Positions 18,247 through 31,092 of a stretch of 64,000 nt of DNA are shown piece after piece; the first letter of the stretch is position 1, and the number at the start of each line of letters is the position of its first letter. The notes beneath the pieces are model-generated. The model saw nothing but the letters and a program-made list of their open reading frames with translations. It was not told where the DNA came from and did no database searches. A program made the position numbers and the translations under genes. The stretch comes from Rhynchopus euleeides (lineage: Eukaryota; Euglenozoa; Diplonemea; Diplonemida; Diplonemidae), in contig OY723302.1 of assembly GCA_963210315.1 (NCBI GenBank), forward strand, positions 558,001-622,000. The letters are read 5' to 3'.

Positions 18247-21200
18247 AGCAGTGCTGGGCCGGCTATGGGCCGATCTCGGCAGTGCTGGGCCGGCTATGGG
18301 CCGATCTCGGCCGTACTGGGCCGGACATGGGCCGATCTCGGCACTGCTGGGCCGGCTACGGGCCGATCTCGGCCGTACTGGGCCGGACATGGGCCGATCT
18401 CGCCCGTACTGGGCCGGCTATGGGCCGATCTCGCCCGTACTGGGCCGGCTATGGGCCGATCTCGGCAGTGCTGGGCCGGCTATGGGCCGATCTCGCCCGT
18501 ACTGGGCCGGACATGGGCCGATCTCGGCACTGCTGGGCCGGCTACGGGCCGATCTCGGCCGTACTGGGCCGGACATGGGCCGATCTCGCCCGTACTGGGC
18601 CGGCTATGGGCCGATCTCGGCAGTGCTGGGCCGGCTATGGGCCGATCTCGGCAGTGCTGGGCCGGCTATGGGCCGATCTCGCCCGTACTGGGCCGGACAT
18701 GGGCCGATCTCGGCAGTGCTGGGCCGGCTATGGGCCGATCTCGCCCGTACTGGGCCGGCTATGGGCCGATCTCGGCAGTGCTGGGACGGCTATGGGCCGA
18801 TCTCGCCCGTACTGGGCCGGCTATGGGCCGATCTCGGCAGTGCTGGGCCGGCTATGGGCTGATCTCGCCCGTACTGGGCCGGACATGGGCCGATCTCGGC
18901 AGTGCTGGGCCGGCTATGGGCCGATCTCGCCCGTACTGGGCCGGCTATGGGCCGATCTCGGCAGTGCTGGGACGGCTATGGGCCGATCTCGCCCGTACTG
19001 GGCCGGCTATGGGCCGATCTCGGCAGTGCTGGGCCGGCTACGGGCCGATCTCGGCCGTACTGGGCCGGACATGGGCCGATCTCGCCCGTACTGGGCCGGC
19101 TATGGGCCGATCTCGGCAGTGCTGGGCCGGCTATGGGCCGATCTCGCCCGTACTGGGACGGCTATGGGCCGATCTCGGCAGTGCTGGGCCGGACATGGGC
19201 CGATCTCGGCAGTGCTGGGCCGGCTATGGGCCGATCTCGGCAGTGCTGGGCCGGCTATGGGCTGATCTCGCCCGTACTGGGCCGGACATGGGCCGATCTC
19301 GGCAGTGCTGGGCCGGCTATGGGCCGATCTCGGCAGTGCTGGGACGGCTATGGGCCGATCTCGCCCGTACTGGGCCGGCTATGGGCCGATCTCGGCAGTG
19401 CTGGGCCGGCTACGGGCCGATCTCGGCCGTACTGGGCCGGACATGGGCCGATCTCGCCCGTACTGGGCCGGCTATGGGCCGATCTCGGCAGTGCTGGGCC
19501 GGCTATGGGCCGATCTCGCCCGTACTGGGACGGCTATGGGCCGATCTCGGCAGTGCTGGGCCGGACATGGGCCGATCTCGGCAGTGCTGGGCCGGCTATG
19601 GGCCGATCTCGCCCGTACTGGGCCGGCTATGGGCCGATCTCGGCAGTGCTGGGCCGGCTATGGGCCGATCTCGGCAGTGCTGGGCCGGCTATGGGCTGAT
19701 CTCGCCCGTACTGGGCCGGACATGGGCCGATCTCGGCAGTGCTGGGCCGGCTATGGGCCGATCTCGCCCGTACTGGGCCGGACATGGGCCGATCTCGGCA
19801 GTGCTGGGCCGGCTATGGGCCGATCTCGCCCGTACTGGGCCGGCTATGGGCCGATCTCGGCAGTGCTGGGCCGGCTATGGGCCGATCTCGGCAGTGCTGG
19901 GCCGGCTATGGGCTGATCTCGCCCGTACTGGGCCGGACATGGGCCGATCTCGGCAGTGCTGGGCCGGCTATGGGCCAATCTCGCCCGTACTGGGCCGGCT
20001 ATGGGCCGATCTCGGCAGTGCTGGGACGGCTATGGGCCGATCTCGCCCGTACTGGGCCGGCTATGGGCCGATCTCGGCAGTGCTGGGCCGGCTACGGGCC
20101 GATCTCGGCCGTACTGGGCCGGACATGGGCCGATCTCGCCCGTACTGGGCCGGCTATGGGCCGATCTCGGCAGTGCTGGGCCGGCTATGGGCCGATCTCG
20201 CCCGTACTGGGACGGCTATGGGCCGATCTCGGCAGTGCTGGGCCGGACATGGGCCGATCTCGGCAGTGCTGGGCCGGCTATGGGCCGATCTCGGCAGTGC
20301 TGGGCCGGCTATGGGCCGATCTCGGCAGTGCTGGGCCGGCTATGGGCTGATCTCGCCCGTACTGGGCCGGACATGGGCCGATCTCGGCAGTGCTGGGCCG
20401 GCTATGGGCCGATCTCGCCCGTACTGGGCCGGCTATGGGCCGATCTCGGCAGTGCTGGGACGGCTATGGGCCGATCTCGCCCGTACTGGGCCGGCTATGG
20501 GCCGATCTCGGCAGTGCTGGGCCGGCTACGGGCCGATCTCGGCCGTACTGGGCCGGACATGGGCCGATCTCGCCCGTACTGGGCCGGCTATGGGCCGATC
20601 TCGGCAGTGCTGGGCCGGCTATGGGCCGATCTCGCCCGTACTGGGACGGCTATGGGCCGATCTCGGCAGTGCTGGGCCGGACATGGGCCGATCTCGGCAG
20701 TGCTGGGCCGGCTATGGGCCGATCTCGGCAGTGCTGGGCCGGCTATGGGCTGATCTCGCCCGTACTGGGCCGGACATGGGCCGATCTCGGCAGTGCTGGG
20801 CCGGCTATGGGCCGATCTCGGCAGTGCTGGGACGGCTATGGGCCGATCTCGCCCGTACTGGGCCGGCTATGGGCCGATCTCGGCAGTGCTGGGCCGGCTA
20901 CGGGCCGATCTCGGCCGTACTGGGCCGGACATGGGCCGATCTCGCCCGTACTGGGCCGGCTATGGGCCGATCTCGGCAGTGCTGGGCCGGCTATGGGCCG
21001 ATCTCGCCCGTACTGGGACGGCTATGGGCCGATCTCGGCAGTGCTGGGCCGGACATGGGCCGATCTCGGCAGTGCTGGGCCGGCTATGGGCCGATCTCGC
21101 CCGTACTGGGCCGGCTATGGGCCGATCTCGGCAGTGCTGGGCCGGCTATGGGCCGATCTCGGCAGTGCTGGGCCGGCTATGGGCTGATCTCGCCCGTACT

Positions 21201-24200
21201 GGGCCGGACATGGGCCGATCTCGGCAGTGCTGGGCCGGCTATGGGCCGATCTCGCCCGTACTGGGCCGGACATGGGCCGATCTCGGCAGTGCTGGGCCGG
21301 CTATGGGCCGATCTCGCCCGTACTGGGCCGGCTATGGGCCGATCTCGGCAGTGCTGGGCCGGCTATGGGCCGATCTCGGCAGTGCTGGGCCGGCTATGGG
21401 CTGATCTCGCCCGTACTGGGCCGGACATGGGCCGATCTCGGCAGTGCTGGGCCGGCTATGGGCCAATCTCGCCCGTACTGGGCCGGCTATGGGCCGATCT
21501 CGGCAGTGCTGGGACGGCTATGGGCCGATCTCGCCCGTACTGGGCCGGCTATGGGCCGATCTCGGCAGTGCTGGGCCGGCTACGGGCCGATCTCGGCCGT
21601 ACTGGGCCGGACATGGGCCGATCTCGCCCGTACTGGGCCGGCTATGGGCCGATCTCGGCAGTGCTGGGCCGGCTATGGGCCGATCTCGCCCGTACTGGGA
21701 CGGCTATGGGCCGATCTCGGCAGTGCTGGGCCGGACATGGGCCGATCTCGGCAGTGCTGGGCCGGCTATGGGCCGATCTCGGCAGTGCTGGGCCGGCTAT
21801 GGGCTGATCTCGCCCGTACTGGGCCGGACATGGGCCGATCTCGGCAGTGCTGGGCCGGCTATGGGCCGATCTCGGCAGTGCTGGGACGGCTATGGGCCGA
21901 TCTCGCCCGTACTGGGCCGGCTATGGGCCGATCTCGGCAGTGCTGGGCCGGCTACGGGCCGATCTCGGCCGTACTGGGCCGGACATGGGCCGATCTCGCC
22001 CGTACTGGGCCGGCTATGGGCCGATCTCGGCAGTGCTGGGCCGGCTATGGGCCGATCTCGCCCGTACTGGGACGGCTATGGGCCGATCTCGGCAGTGCTG
22101 GGCCGGACATGGGCCGATCTCGGCAGTGCTGGGCCGGCTATGGGCCGATCTCGCCCGTACTGGGCCGGCTATGGGCCGATCTCGGCAGTGCTGGGCCGGA
22201 CATGGGCCGATCTCGGCAGTGCTGGGCCGGCTATGGGCCGATCTCGCCCGTACTGGGCCGGCTATGGGCCGATCTCGCCCGTACTGGGCCGGCTATGGGC
22301 CGATCTCGGCAGTGCTGGGCCGGCTACGGGCCGATCTCGGCCGTACTGGGCCGGACATGGGCCGATCTCGCCCGTACTGGGCCGGACATGGGCCGATCTC
22401 GGCAGTGCTGGGCCGGCTATGGGCCGATCTCGCCCGGACTGGGACGGCTATGGGCCGATCTCGGCAGTGCTGGGCCGGACATGGGCCGATCTCGGCAGTG
22501 CTGGGCCGGCTATGGGCCGATCTCGCCCGTACTGGGCCGGCTATGGGCCGATCTCGGCAGTGCTGGGCCGGACATGGGCCGATCTCGGCAGTGCTGGGCC
22601 GGCTATGGGCCGATCTCGCCCGTACTGGGCCGGACATGGGCCGATCTCGGCAGTGCTGGGCCGGCTACGGGCCGATCTCGCACGTACTGGGCCGGACATG
22701 GGCCGATCTCGGCAGTACTGGGCCGGCTATGGGCCGATCTCGCCCGTACTGGGCCGGACATGGGCCGATCTCGGCAGTACTGGGCCGGCTATGGGCCGAT
22801 CTCGCCCGTACTGGGCCGGACATGGGCCGATCTCGGCAGTGCTGGGCCGGCTATGGGCCGATCTCGCCCGTACTGGGCCGGACATGGGCCGATCTCGGCA
22901 GTGCTGGGCCGGCTACGGGCCGATCTCGCACGTACTGGGCCGGACATGGGCCGATCTCGGCAGTACTGGGCCGGCTATGGGCCGATCTCGGCAGTGCTGG
23001 GACGGCTATGGGCCGATCTCGCCCGTACTGGGCCGGACATGGGCCGATCTCGGCACTGCTGGGCCGGCTACGGGCCGATCTCGGCCGTACTGGGCCGGAC
23101 ATGGGCCGATCTCGCCCGTACTGGGCCAGCTATGGGCCGATCTCGCCCGTACTGGGCCGGCTATGGGCCGATCTCGGCAGTGCTGGGCCGGCTATGGGCC
23201 GATCTCGCCCGTACTGGGCCGGACATGGGCCGATCTCGGCACTGCTGGGCCGGCTACGGGCCGATCTCGGCCGTACTGGGCCGGACATGGGCCGATCTCG
23301 CCCGTACTGGGCCGGCTATGGGCCGATCTCGGCAGTGCTGGGCCGGCTATGGGCCGATCTCGCCCGTACTGGGACGGCTATGGGCCGATCTCGGCAGTGC
23401 TGGGCCGGACATGGGCCGATCTCGCCCGTACTGGGCCAGCTATGGGCCGATCTCGGCAGTGCTGGGCCGGACATGGGCCGATCTCGGCAGTGCTGGGCCG
23501 GCTACGGGCCGATCTCGCACGTACTGGGCCGGACATGGGCCGATCTCGGCAGTACTGGGCCGGCTATGGGCCGATCTCGCCCGTCCTGGGCCGGACATGG
23601 GCCGATCTCGGCAGTGCTGGGCCGGCTACGGGCCGATCTCGCACGTACTGGGCCGGACATGGGCCGATCTCGGCAGTACTGGGCCGGCTATGGGCCGATC
23701 TCGGCAGTGCTGGGCCGGCTATGGGCCGATCTCGCCCGTACTGGGCCGGACATGGGCCGATCTCGGCACTGCTGGGCCGGCTACGGGCCGATCTCGGCCG
23801 TACTGGGCCGGACATCGGCCGATCTCGCCCGTACTGGGCCAGCTATGGGCCGATCTCGCCCGTACTGGGCTGGCTATGGGCCGATCTCGGCAGTGCTGGG
23901 CCGGCTATGGGCCGATCTCGCCCGTACTGGGCCGGACATGGGCCGATCTCGGCACTGCTGGGCCGGCTACGGGCCGATCTCGGCCGTACTGGGCCGGACA
24001 TGGGCCGATCTCGCCCGTACTGGGCCGGCTATGGGCCGATCTCGCCCGTACTGGGCCGGCTATGGGCCGATCTCGGCAGTGCTGGGCCGGCTACGGGCCG
24101 ATCTCGGCCGTACTGGGGCGGACATGGGCCGATCTCGCCCGTACTGGGCCGGCTATGGGCCGATCTCGGCAGTGCTGGGCCGGCTATGGGCCGATCTCGC

Positions 24201-25575
24201 CCGTACTGGGCCGGCTATGGGCCGATCTCGGCAGTGCTGGGCCGGACATGGGCCGATCTCGGCAGTGCTGGGCCGGCTATGGGCCGATCTCGGCCGTACT
24301 GGGCCGGACATGGGCCGATCTCGCCCGTACTGGGCCGGCTATGGGCGGATCTCGGCAGTGCTGGGCCGGCTATGGGCCGATCTCGCCCGTACTGGGCCGG
24401 CTATGGGCCATTCTCGGCAGTGCTGGGACGGCTATGGGCCGATCTCGCCCGTACTGGGCCGGCTATGGGCCGATCTCGGCAGTGCTGGGCCGGACATGGG
24501 CCGATCTCGGCAGTGCTGGGCCGGCTATGGGCCGATCTCGCCCGTACTGGGCCGGCTATGGGCCGATCTCGGCAGTGCTGGGCCGGACATGGGCCGATCT
24601 CGGCAGTGCTGGGCCGGCTATGGGCCGATCTCGCCCGTACTGGGCCGGCTATGGGCCGATCTCGGCAGTGCTGGGCCGGACATGGGCCGATCTCGGCAGT
24701 GCTGGGCCGGCTACGGGCCGATCTCGCACGTACTGGGCCGGACATGGGCCGATCTCGGCAGTACTGGGCCGGCTATGGGCCGATCTCGCCCGTACTGGGC
24801 CGGACATGGGCCGATCTCGGCAGTGCTGGGCCGGCTACGGGCCGATCTCGCACGTACTGGGCCGGCTATGGGCCGATCTCGGCAGTGCTGGGCCGGCTAC
24901 GGGCCGATCTCGGCAGTACTGGGCCGGCTATGGGCCGATCTCGGCAGTGCTGGGCCGGCTATGGGCCGATCTCGCCCGTACTGGGCCGGACATGGGCCGA
25001 TCTCGGCACTGCTGGGCCGGCTACGGGCCGATCTCGGCCGTACTGGGCCGGACATGGGCCGATCTCGCCCGTACTGGGCCGGCTATGGGCCGATCTCGCC
25101 CGTACTGGGCCGGACATGGGCCGATCTCGCCCGTACTGGGCCGGCTATGGGCCGATCTCGGCAGTGCTGGGCCGGCTATGGGCCGATCTCGCCCGTACTG
25201 GGACGGCTATGGGCCGATCTCGGCAGTGCTGGGCCGGACATGGGCCGATCTCGGCAGTGCTGGGCCGGCTATGGGCCGATCTCGCCCGTACTGGGCCGGC
25301 TATGGGCCGATCTCGGCAGTGCTGGGCCGGACATGGGCCGATCTCGGCAGTGCTGGGCCGGCTATGGGCCGATCTCGCCCGTACTGGGCCGGACATGGGC
25401 CGATCTCGGCAGTGCTGGGCCGGCTATGGGCCGATCTCGCACGTACTGGGCCGGACATGGGCCGATCTCGGCAGTGCTGGGCCGGCTATGGGCCGATCTC
25501 GCACGTACTGGGCCGGACATGGGCCGATCTCGGCAGTGCTGGGCCGGCTATGGGCCGATCTCGCCCGTACTGGGC
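18247..25575 (+). repeat. T3 satellite array, 7.3 kb, with higher-order repeats
   Basis: About 236 T3 units. A rare variant (TATGGGCTGATCTCG) marks higher-order structure: it recurs at 18,856, 19,259, 19,693, 19,910, 20,344 and 20,747, giving spacings 403, 434, 217, 434, 403. The 1,488-bp pattern (48 units) is therefore tandemly duplicated. Every forward frame is open for more than 1,000 codons, a by-product of a stop-free 31-bp unit. Confidence 0.95.
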
Positions 25576-26278
25576 CGGGTCCAGGAGTGGTGTCCAGACC
25601 CTGGGCCGACCCAGGCTGTGGGTGGTGCATTTTGGTGCATTTTCCGTCGGTTTAGGTGAAAATTGTCGAATTTTGTCGAAATTTGACGACAGGTGACGAA
25701 CAGCGAGAATCCCCGAAAAACCGGTTTTTAATTCATTTTTGGGGGGGGGTCTTCGCTGACGAAGTTTTTGTCGAAGACCCCTGTCGTCGTCGTCAGAACA
25801 CTGCCGTCTTCGGTGAAAAACCCCCTGAAACAGCCGTTTTCCTAATTATGTGACGAACGACGAAGTTTGTCGAAGTTTGTCGACCAGCGAAGACCCCCAA
25901 TAGGTCCGAATAGGTCTGCAACATGCCGAATTGGTCCGAATTGGTAGCGAATAGGTCCGAATAGGTCTGGGACATGCCGAATTGGTCCGAATTGGTAGTG
26001 AATGGGGGTCTTCGCTGGCCGTTATTCTCCGTCAAACTCCGTCAGTTTTCAGCCAATTTAACAGGGAATTCACCAAAACGCACTGACGGTCACTCCGTAG
26101 CGAAGACCCCCAATAGGTCCGAATAGGTCTGCAACATGCCGAATTGGTCCGAATTGGTAGCGAATAGGTCCGAATAGGTCTGTGACATGCCGAATTGGTC
26201 CGAATTGGTAGTGAATAGGTCCGAATAGGTCTGCAACAGGCCGAATTGGTCCGAATTGGTAGCGAATGGGGGTCTTCG
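25576..26278. repeat. M block b
   Basis: Shorter copy of 15,826-17,045: same left arm, 51-bp repeats and 111-bp cassette, then a GGGGGTCTTCGCT end joined directly to the leader at 26,279. So here the leader is attached to a cassette end rather than to unique DNA. Confidence 0.85.
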
Positions 26279-26591
26279 CTAGCCGGTGCAAAAAAGTGCA
26301 GGCTGGTGCAGGGCAAAATGGGCCGAAAATGGGCCAAATCGGAGGCAAAAAAAAGGGCGGGGAGTTGGGTGGCCCCTAGCTGGGAGCACGCATTTGGACC
26401 AAAAAAATAATGTCGAGCGGTCCCTGTGCATTGTTCAGCCCTCACAGGACGAGAAGGCACGGCGGGGCCCGTGTCACGGGTAAACATTGAGATCAACCTG
26501 TCATCCTGGGCCAAGCCAAGATGGGAGCTGGCCGCCTGGGGCAATGCAGGAGCAACGGCTAGTGCTCGTGCTGGCACGAAGCGGAGCCAGG
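26279..26591 (+). repeat. Leader L2 of satellite block
   Basis: Direct copy of 10,969-11,284 starting CTAGCCGGTGCAAAAAAG. Near the 3' end it follows the variant seen at 12,290-12,380 rather than that at 11,205. Confidence 0.85.
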
Positions 26592-27637
26592 CAGTGCTGT
26601 CCCGAGAACGGGCCGAGCCAGACAGTGCTGTCCCAAGGGTGGGCCGAGCCAGACAGTGATGTCCCGAGAATGGGCCGAGCCAGGCAGTGCTGTCCCAAGG
26701 GTGGGCCGAGCCAGACAGTGCTGTCCCGAGAACGGGCCGAGCCAGACAGTGCTGTCCCGAGAATGGGCCGAGCCAGGCAGTGCTGTCCCAAGGGTGGGCC
26801 GAGCCAGACAGTGATGTCCCGAGAATGGGCCGAGCCAGGCAGTGCTGTCCCAAGGGTGGGCCGAGCCAGACAGTGCTGTCCCGAGAATGGGCCGAGCCAG
26901 ACAGTGCTGTCCCGAGAATGGGCCGAGCCAGACAGTGCTGTCCCGAGAATGGGCCGAGCCAGGCAGTGCTGTCCCAAGGGTGGGCCGAGCCAGACAGTGA
27001 TGTCCCGAGAATGGGCGGAGCCAGGCAGTGCTGTCCCAAGGGTGGGCCGAGCCAGACAGTGCTGTCCCGAGAACGGGCCGAGCCAGACAGTGCTGTCCCG
27101 AGAATGGGCCGAGCCAGACAGTGCTGTCCCGAGAATGGGCCGAGCCAGACAGTGCTGTCCCGAGAATGGGCCGAGCCAGGCAGTGCTGTCCCAAGGGTGG
27201 GCCGAGCCAGACAGTGATGTCCCGAGAATGGGCCGAGCCAGGCAGTGCTGTCCCAAGGGTGGGCCGAGCCAGACAGTGCTGTCCCGAGAACGGGCCGAGC
27301 CAGACAGTGCTGTCCCGAGAATGGGCCGAGCCAGGCAGTGCTGTCCCAAGGGTGGGCCGAGCCAGACAGTGCTGTCCCGAGAATGGGCCGAGCCAGGCAG
27401 TGCTGTCCCAAGGGTGGGCCGAGCCAGACAGTGCTGTCCCGAGAATGGGCCGAGCCAGGCAGTGCTGTCCCAAGGGTGGGCCGAGCCAGACAGTGCTGTC
27501 CCGAGAATGGGCCGAGCCAGACAGTGCTGTCCCGAGAATGGGCCGAGCCAGACAGTGCTGTCCCGAGAACGGGCCGAGCCAGACAGTGCTGTCCCGAGGG
27601 TGGGCCGAGCCAGGCAGTGATGTCCCGAGGGTGGGCC
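26592..27637 (+). repeat. T1 satellite array, copy c
   Basis: About 34 T1 units of 31 bp, closest in variant order to array b (12,381-13,527). Confidence 0.95.
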
Positions 27638-28335
27638 GACATCACATCCGGTCTCGGCCCGCTGTCTGGACCGCAGCAACAAGAAATCTGCGCTGCATGC
27701 ACAGGAGCAGGGGGACTTGGCCCGTCCGCACTCCGACATTGCACCGCGCTGCCCCAGCGCTCCAGATCACAAGGCCCCCTGTGCCGCAGGAGGTGGAGAC
27801 GTCGCACACCAGCAGGATGACGTCGCAGACCAGTTCACCACCCCCAACAGTAGGTCACACTCCGCCTCGCCTGTAGGCCGTCTACTGTATGCAGGAGTCT
27901 GCGTGTGTTGATAAAGACACACACGCCCGGCACACCTGATTCTATGGGCAGCGCTCGTAACTCTCTCGGCGCCAAGTCGAAGCTGAGCAAGATTTGGTTG
28001 GACGGTGCAAATATAGCTAGCCTTGCGGGCTCGCTAAGACACTCTCCGAGCTAGCTACATGAACACAACATTGCACATCGCACGGTTTCGAAGGATGGGT
28101 ACGCGATGCGGGTTTAGGTCTTGTGCTAATGTTACACACAGCAAGATCCCTGACGGAGGGGATCGATGGAGGCACTGAGGAGATCATGACTGGGAAGGGG
28201 TCCTGCATCGAACCCCCTCTGAGTGGAGCAAACACTCGGTACTCCGGGCGCCACGTTCTGCTCGGCTGGACATCACCCCGAGGTCGTGGCCACGGCCCCC
28301 GACCACTCACTGCGGGGAGCTTCCCGTCCAGACAG
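27638..28335 (+). repeat. Spacer S2 of satellite block
   Basis: Near-identical direct copy of spacer 13,528-14,220. No gene recognised. Confidence 0.85.
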
Positions 28336-29573
28336 TGTCTGGACATCACTCCTGGGCTCGACCCACTGGGCCGAGCCGACGAGTCGTGTCCAGACACTGG
28401 GCCGAGCCCAGGAGTGCTGTCCAGACACTGGGCCGAGCCCAGGAGTGATGTCCAGACCCTGGGCCGAGCCAGGGAGTGGTGTCCAGACACTGGGCCGAGC
28501 CCAGGAGTGATGTCCAGACACTGGGCCGAGCCAGGGAGTGGTGTCCAGACACTGGGCCGAGCCAGGGAGTGGTGTCCAGACACTGGGCCGAGCCAGGGAG
28601 TGGTGTCCAGACACTGGGCCGAGCCCAGTAGTGATGTCCAGACACTGGGCCGAGCCAGGGAGTGGTGTCCAGACACTGGGCCGAGCCCAGGAGTGATGTC
28701 CAGACACTGGGCCGAGCCAGGGAGTGGTGTCCAGACACTGGGCCGAGCCCAGGAGTGATGTCCAGACCCTGGGCCGAGCCCAGGAGTGCTGTCCACACTG
28801 GGCCGAGCCAGGGCGTGATGTCCAGACCCTGGGCCGAGCCAGGGAGTGGTGTCCAGACACTGGGCCGAGCCCAGGAGTGATGTCCAGACACTGGGCCGAG
28901 CCCAGGAGTGATGTCCAGACACTGGGCCGAGCCAGGGAGTGGTGTCCAGACACTGGGCCGAGCCAGGGAGTGGTGTCCAGACACTGGGCCGAGCCCAGGA
29001 GTGATGTCCAGACACTGGGCCGAGCCAGGGAGTGGTGTCCAGACACTGGGCCGAGCCCAGTAGTGATGTCCAGACACTGGGCCGAGCCAGGGAGTGGTGT
29101 CCAGACACTGGGCCGAGCCCAGGAGTGATGTCCAGACCCTGGGCCGAGCCCAGGAGTGATGTCCAGACCCTGGGCCGAGCCAGGGAGTGGTGTCCAGACA
29201 CTGGGCCGAGCCAGGGAGTGGTGTCCAGACACTGGGCCGAGCCCAGGAGTGATGTCCAGACACTGGGCCGAGCCAGGGAGTGGTGTCCAGACACTGGGCC
29301 GAGCCCAGGAGTGATGTCCAGACCCTGGGCCGAGCCCAGGAGTGCTGTCCACACTGGGCCGAGCCAGGGCGTGATGTCCAGACCCTGGGCCGAGCCAGGG
29401 AGTGGTGTCCAGACCCTGGGCCGAGCCCAGGAGTGCTGTCCAGACACTGGGCCGAGCTCAGGAGTGCTGTCCAGTCCCTGGGCCGAGCCAGGGAGTGGTG
29501 TCCAGACACTGGGCCGAGCCAGGGAGTGATGTCCAGTCCCTGGGCCGAGCCCAGGAGTGCTGTCCAGACACTG
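28336..29573 (+). repeat. T2 satellite array, copy c
   Basis: About 40 T2 units, including an internally duplicated run (units around 28,640-28,860 recur around 29,250-29,400) and a shortened unit (CTGTCCACACTGGGCC) at about 28,790 and 29,345. Confidence 0.95.
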
Positions 29574-29789
29574 ACGATGTCCTGCCTCATACCCGCCATG
29601 CCCGCAATGCACTTCCGGCTCACATGGTTGTGGATTTCTAGCGACTTCCGCATTCCCTCGAAAGACGTCTCCAAGCAGAGGGTCGAGGCCTGCACGTCTG
29701 TGACCACGAGTGTCGTGATCTTCGTCTCTGTGGAGTAGTCATCGAAGAGCAGCGCCTGCTGGCTGTCTTCGTTCAGCATCCTACGACTA
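29574..29789 (-). pseudogene. Class III nucleotidyl cyclase fragment inside satellite, copy b
   Basis: Second copy of the 14,994-15,210 fragment, again between T2 and T3. It differs by Lys to Thr before SFEGMRK, Ala to Ser within RKALEIH, and Met to Ser in HNHVMRK. All visible changes alter the protein, which argues against selection on it. Confidence 0.7.
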
Positions 29790-30068
29790 GGCCGGCTATG
29801 GGCCGATCTCGCCCGTACTGGGCCGGACATGGGCCGATCTCGGCAGTGCTGGGCCGGCTATGGGCCGATCTCGCCCGTACTGGGCCGGACATGGGCCGAT
29901 CTCGCCCGTACTGGGCCGGCTATGGGCCGATCTCGCACGTACTGGGCCGGACATGGGCCGATCTCGGCAGTGCTGGGCCGGCTACGGGCCGATCTCGCAC
30001 GTACTGGGCCGGACATGGGCCGATCTCGGCAGTACTGGGCCGGCTATGGGCCGATCTCGGCAGTGCTG
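29790..30068 (+). repeat. T3 satellite array, copy c
   Basis: About nine T3 units; the last unit breaks at TGCTGGGCC into inverted T2, using the shared TGGGCC box as the junction. Confidence 0.93.
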
Positions 30069-30545
30069 GGCCCAGGGTCTGGACATCACTCCTGGGCTCG
30101 GCCCAGGGTCTGGACATCACTCCTGGGCTCGGCCCAGGGTCTGGACACCACTCCCTGGCTCGGCCCAGGGTCTGGACATCACTCCGGGGCTCGGCCCAGG
30201 GTCTGGACACCACTCCCTGGCTCGGCCCAGGGTCTCGACACCACTCCTGGGCTCGGCCCAGGGTCTGGACATCACTCCCGGGCTCGGCCCAGGGTCTGGA
30301 CATCACTCCCGGGCTCGGCCCAGGGTCTGGACACCACTCCCTGGCTCGGCCCAGTGTCTGGACACCACTCCTGGGCTCGGCCCAGGGTCTGGACATCACT
30401 CCCGGGCTCGGCCCAGGGTCTGGACATCACTCCTGGGCTCGGCCCAGGGTCTGGACACCACTCCTGGGCTCGGCCCAGGGTCTGGACATCACTCCTGGGC
30501 TCGGCCCAGGGTCTGGACGCCACTCCTGGGCTCGGCCCAGGAGTG
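30069..30545 (-). repeat. T2 satellite array, inverted, interrupted by insert
   Basis: About 15 T2 units on the minus strand, ending in a short plus-orientation piece next to the unique insert. Confidence 0.93.
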
Positions 30546-30559
30546 GTGTCCAGACCCTG

Positions 30560-31092
30560 GAGTCCCCGCCGCGAGTAGACTGGGGGGATAAAATCCAACT
30601 TGCTGCCTTCACGTGGCGCCCCCTGTGATTACCCTCCTCCGAGGGGAAACTAAAGCAAGCTCTGGTAACTCTTTTTCCGCTGTGTGCCCTGTTTCATATG
30701 TGCGGAGGGGCCCTTTCTGCACGGCTTTGGTTTTATTGATGTTGTGGTGTGCGTGGTTTATTTTCCTTTTTTTGTTGTTTTCGCAGCATTTTATGCTGTC
30801 GGGTGAGCTTCCGCCCCATGGGAGGCGCTCCTTCCGGCTTGCGCTGCCCACCCATCCCACCCCCGTCCCCTTCCCACATTCTTTCTTTTCTTTTAGGGGA
30901 GACGTCCTCGCAGTGGCTGTTTGGCCTGACGCGATTCCCCGCCTCAAAGCAGACCCACCTGGCAGCTACTCAAGGCACATGAGGAGTGAGAGGCGTCAAC
31001 GGGCGCAACGCCCCTCCCTGCGGTCCGGCTTCCGCCACGTGGCTGCCTCAAAGCAGCGAAGTGACCAACGGGAGCGACATGAAAAAAAAAAA
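30560..31092 (+). mobile_element. Unique insert ending in poly(A), possible retroposed copy
   Basis: About 530 bp unlike anything else in the window, placed inside T2 repeats and ending in a run of at least eleven A (31,082-31,092) before T2 resumes. It contains a pyrimidine-rich stretch followed by TTTTAGGGG (about 30,880-30,900), like a 3' splice site, so it could derive from a transcript or be a SINE/LINE tail. No coding domain and no clear pol III boxes were found. Confidence 0.5.

Noticed and set aside
18247-25575. 5S rRNA-derived repeat because of GGGCCGATCTCGGCAG
   Set aside because: Only a short GATCTCG word resembles 5S; the remaining internal promoter and stems are absent.
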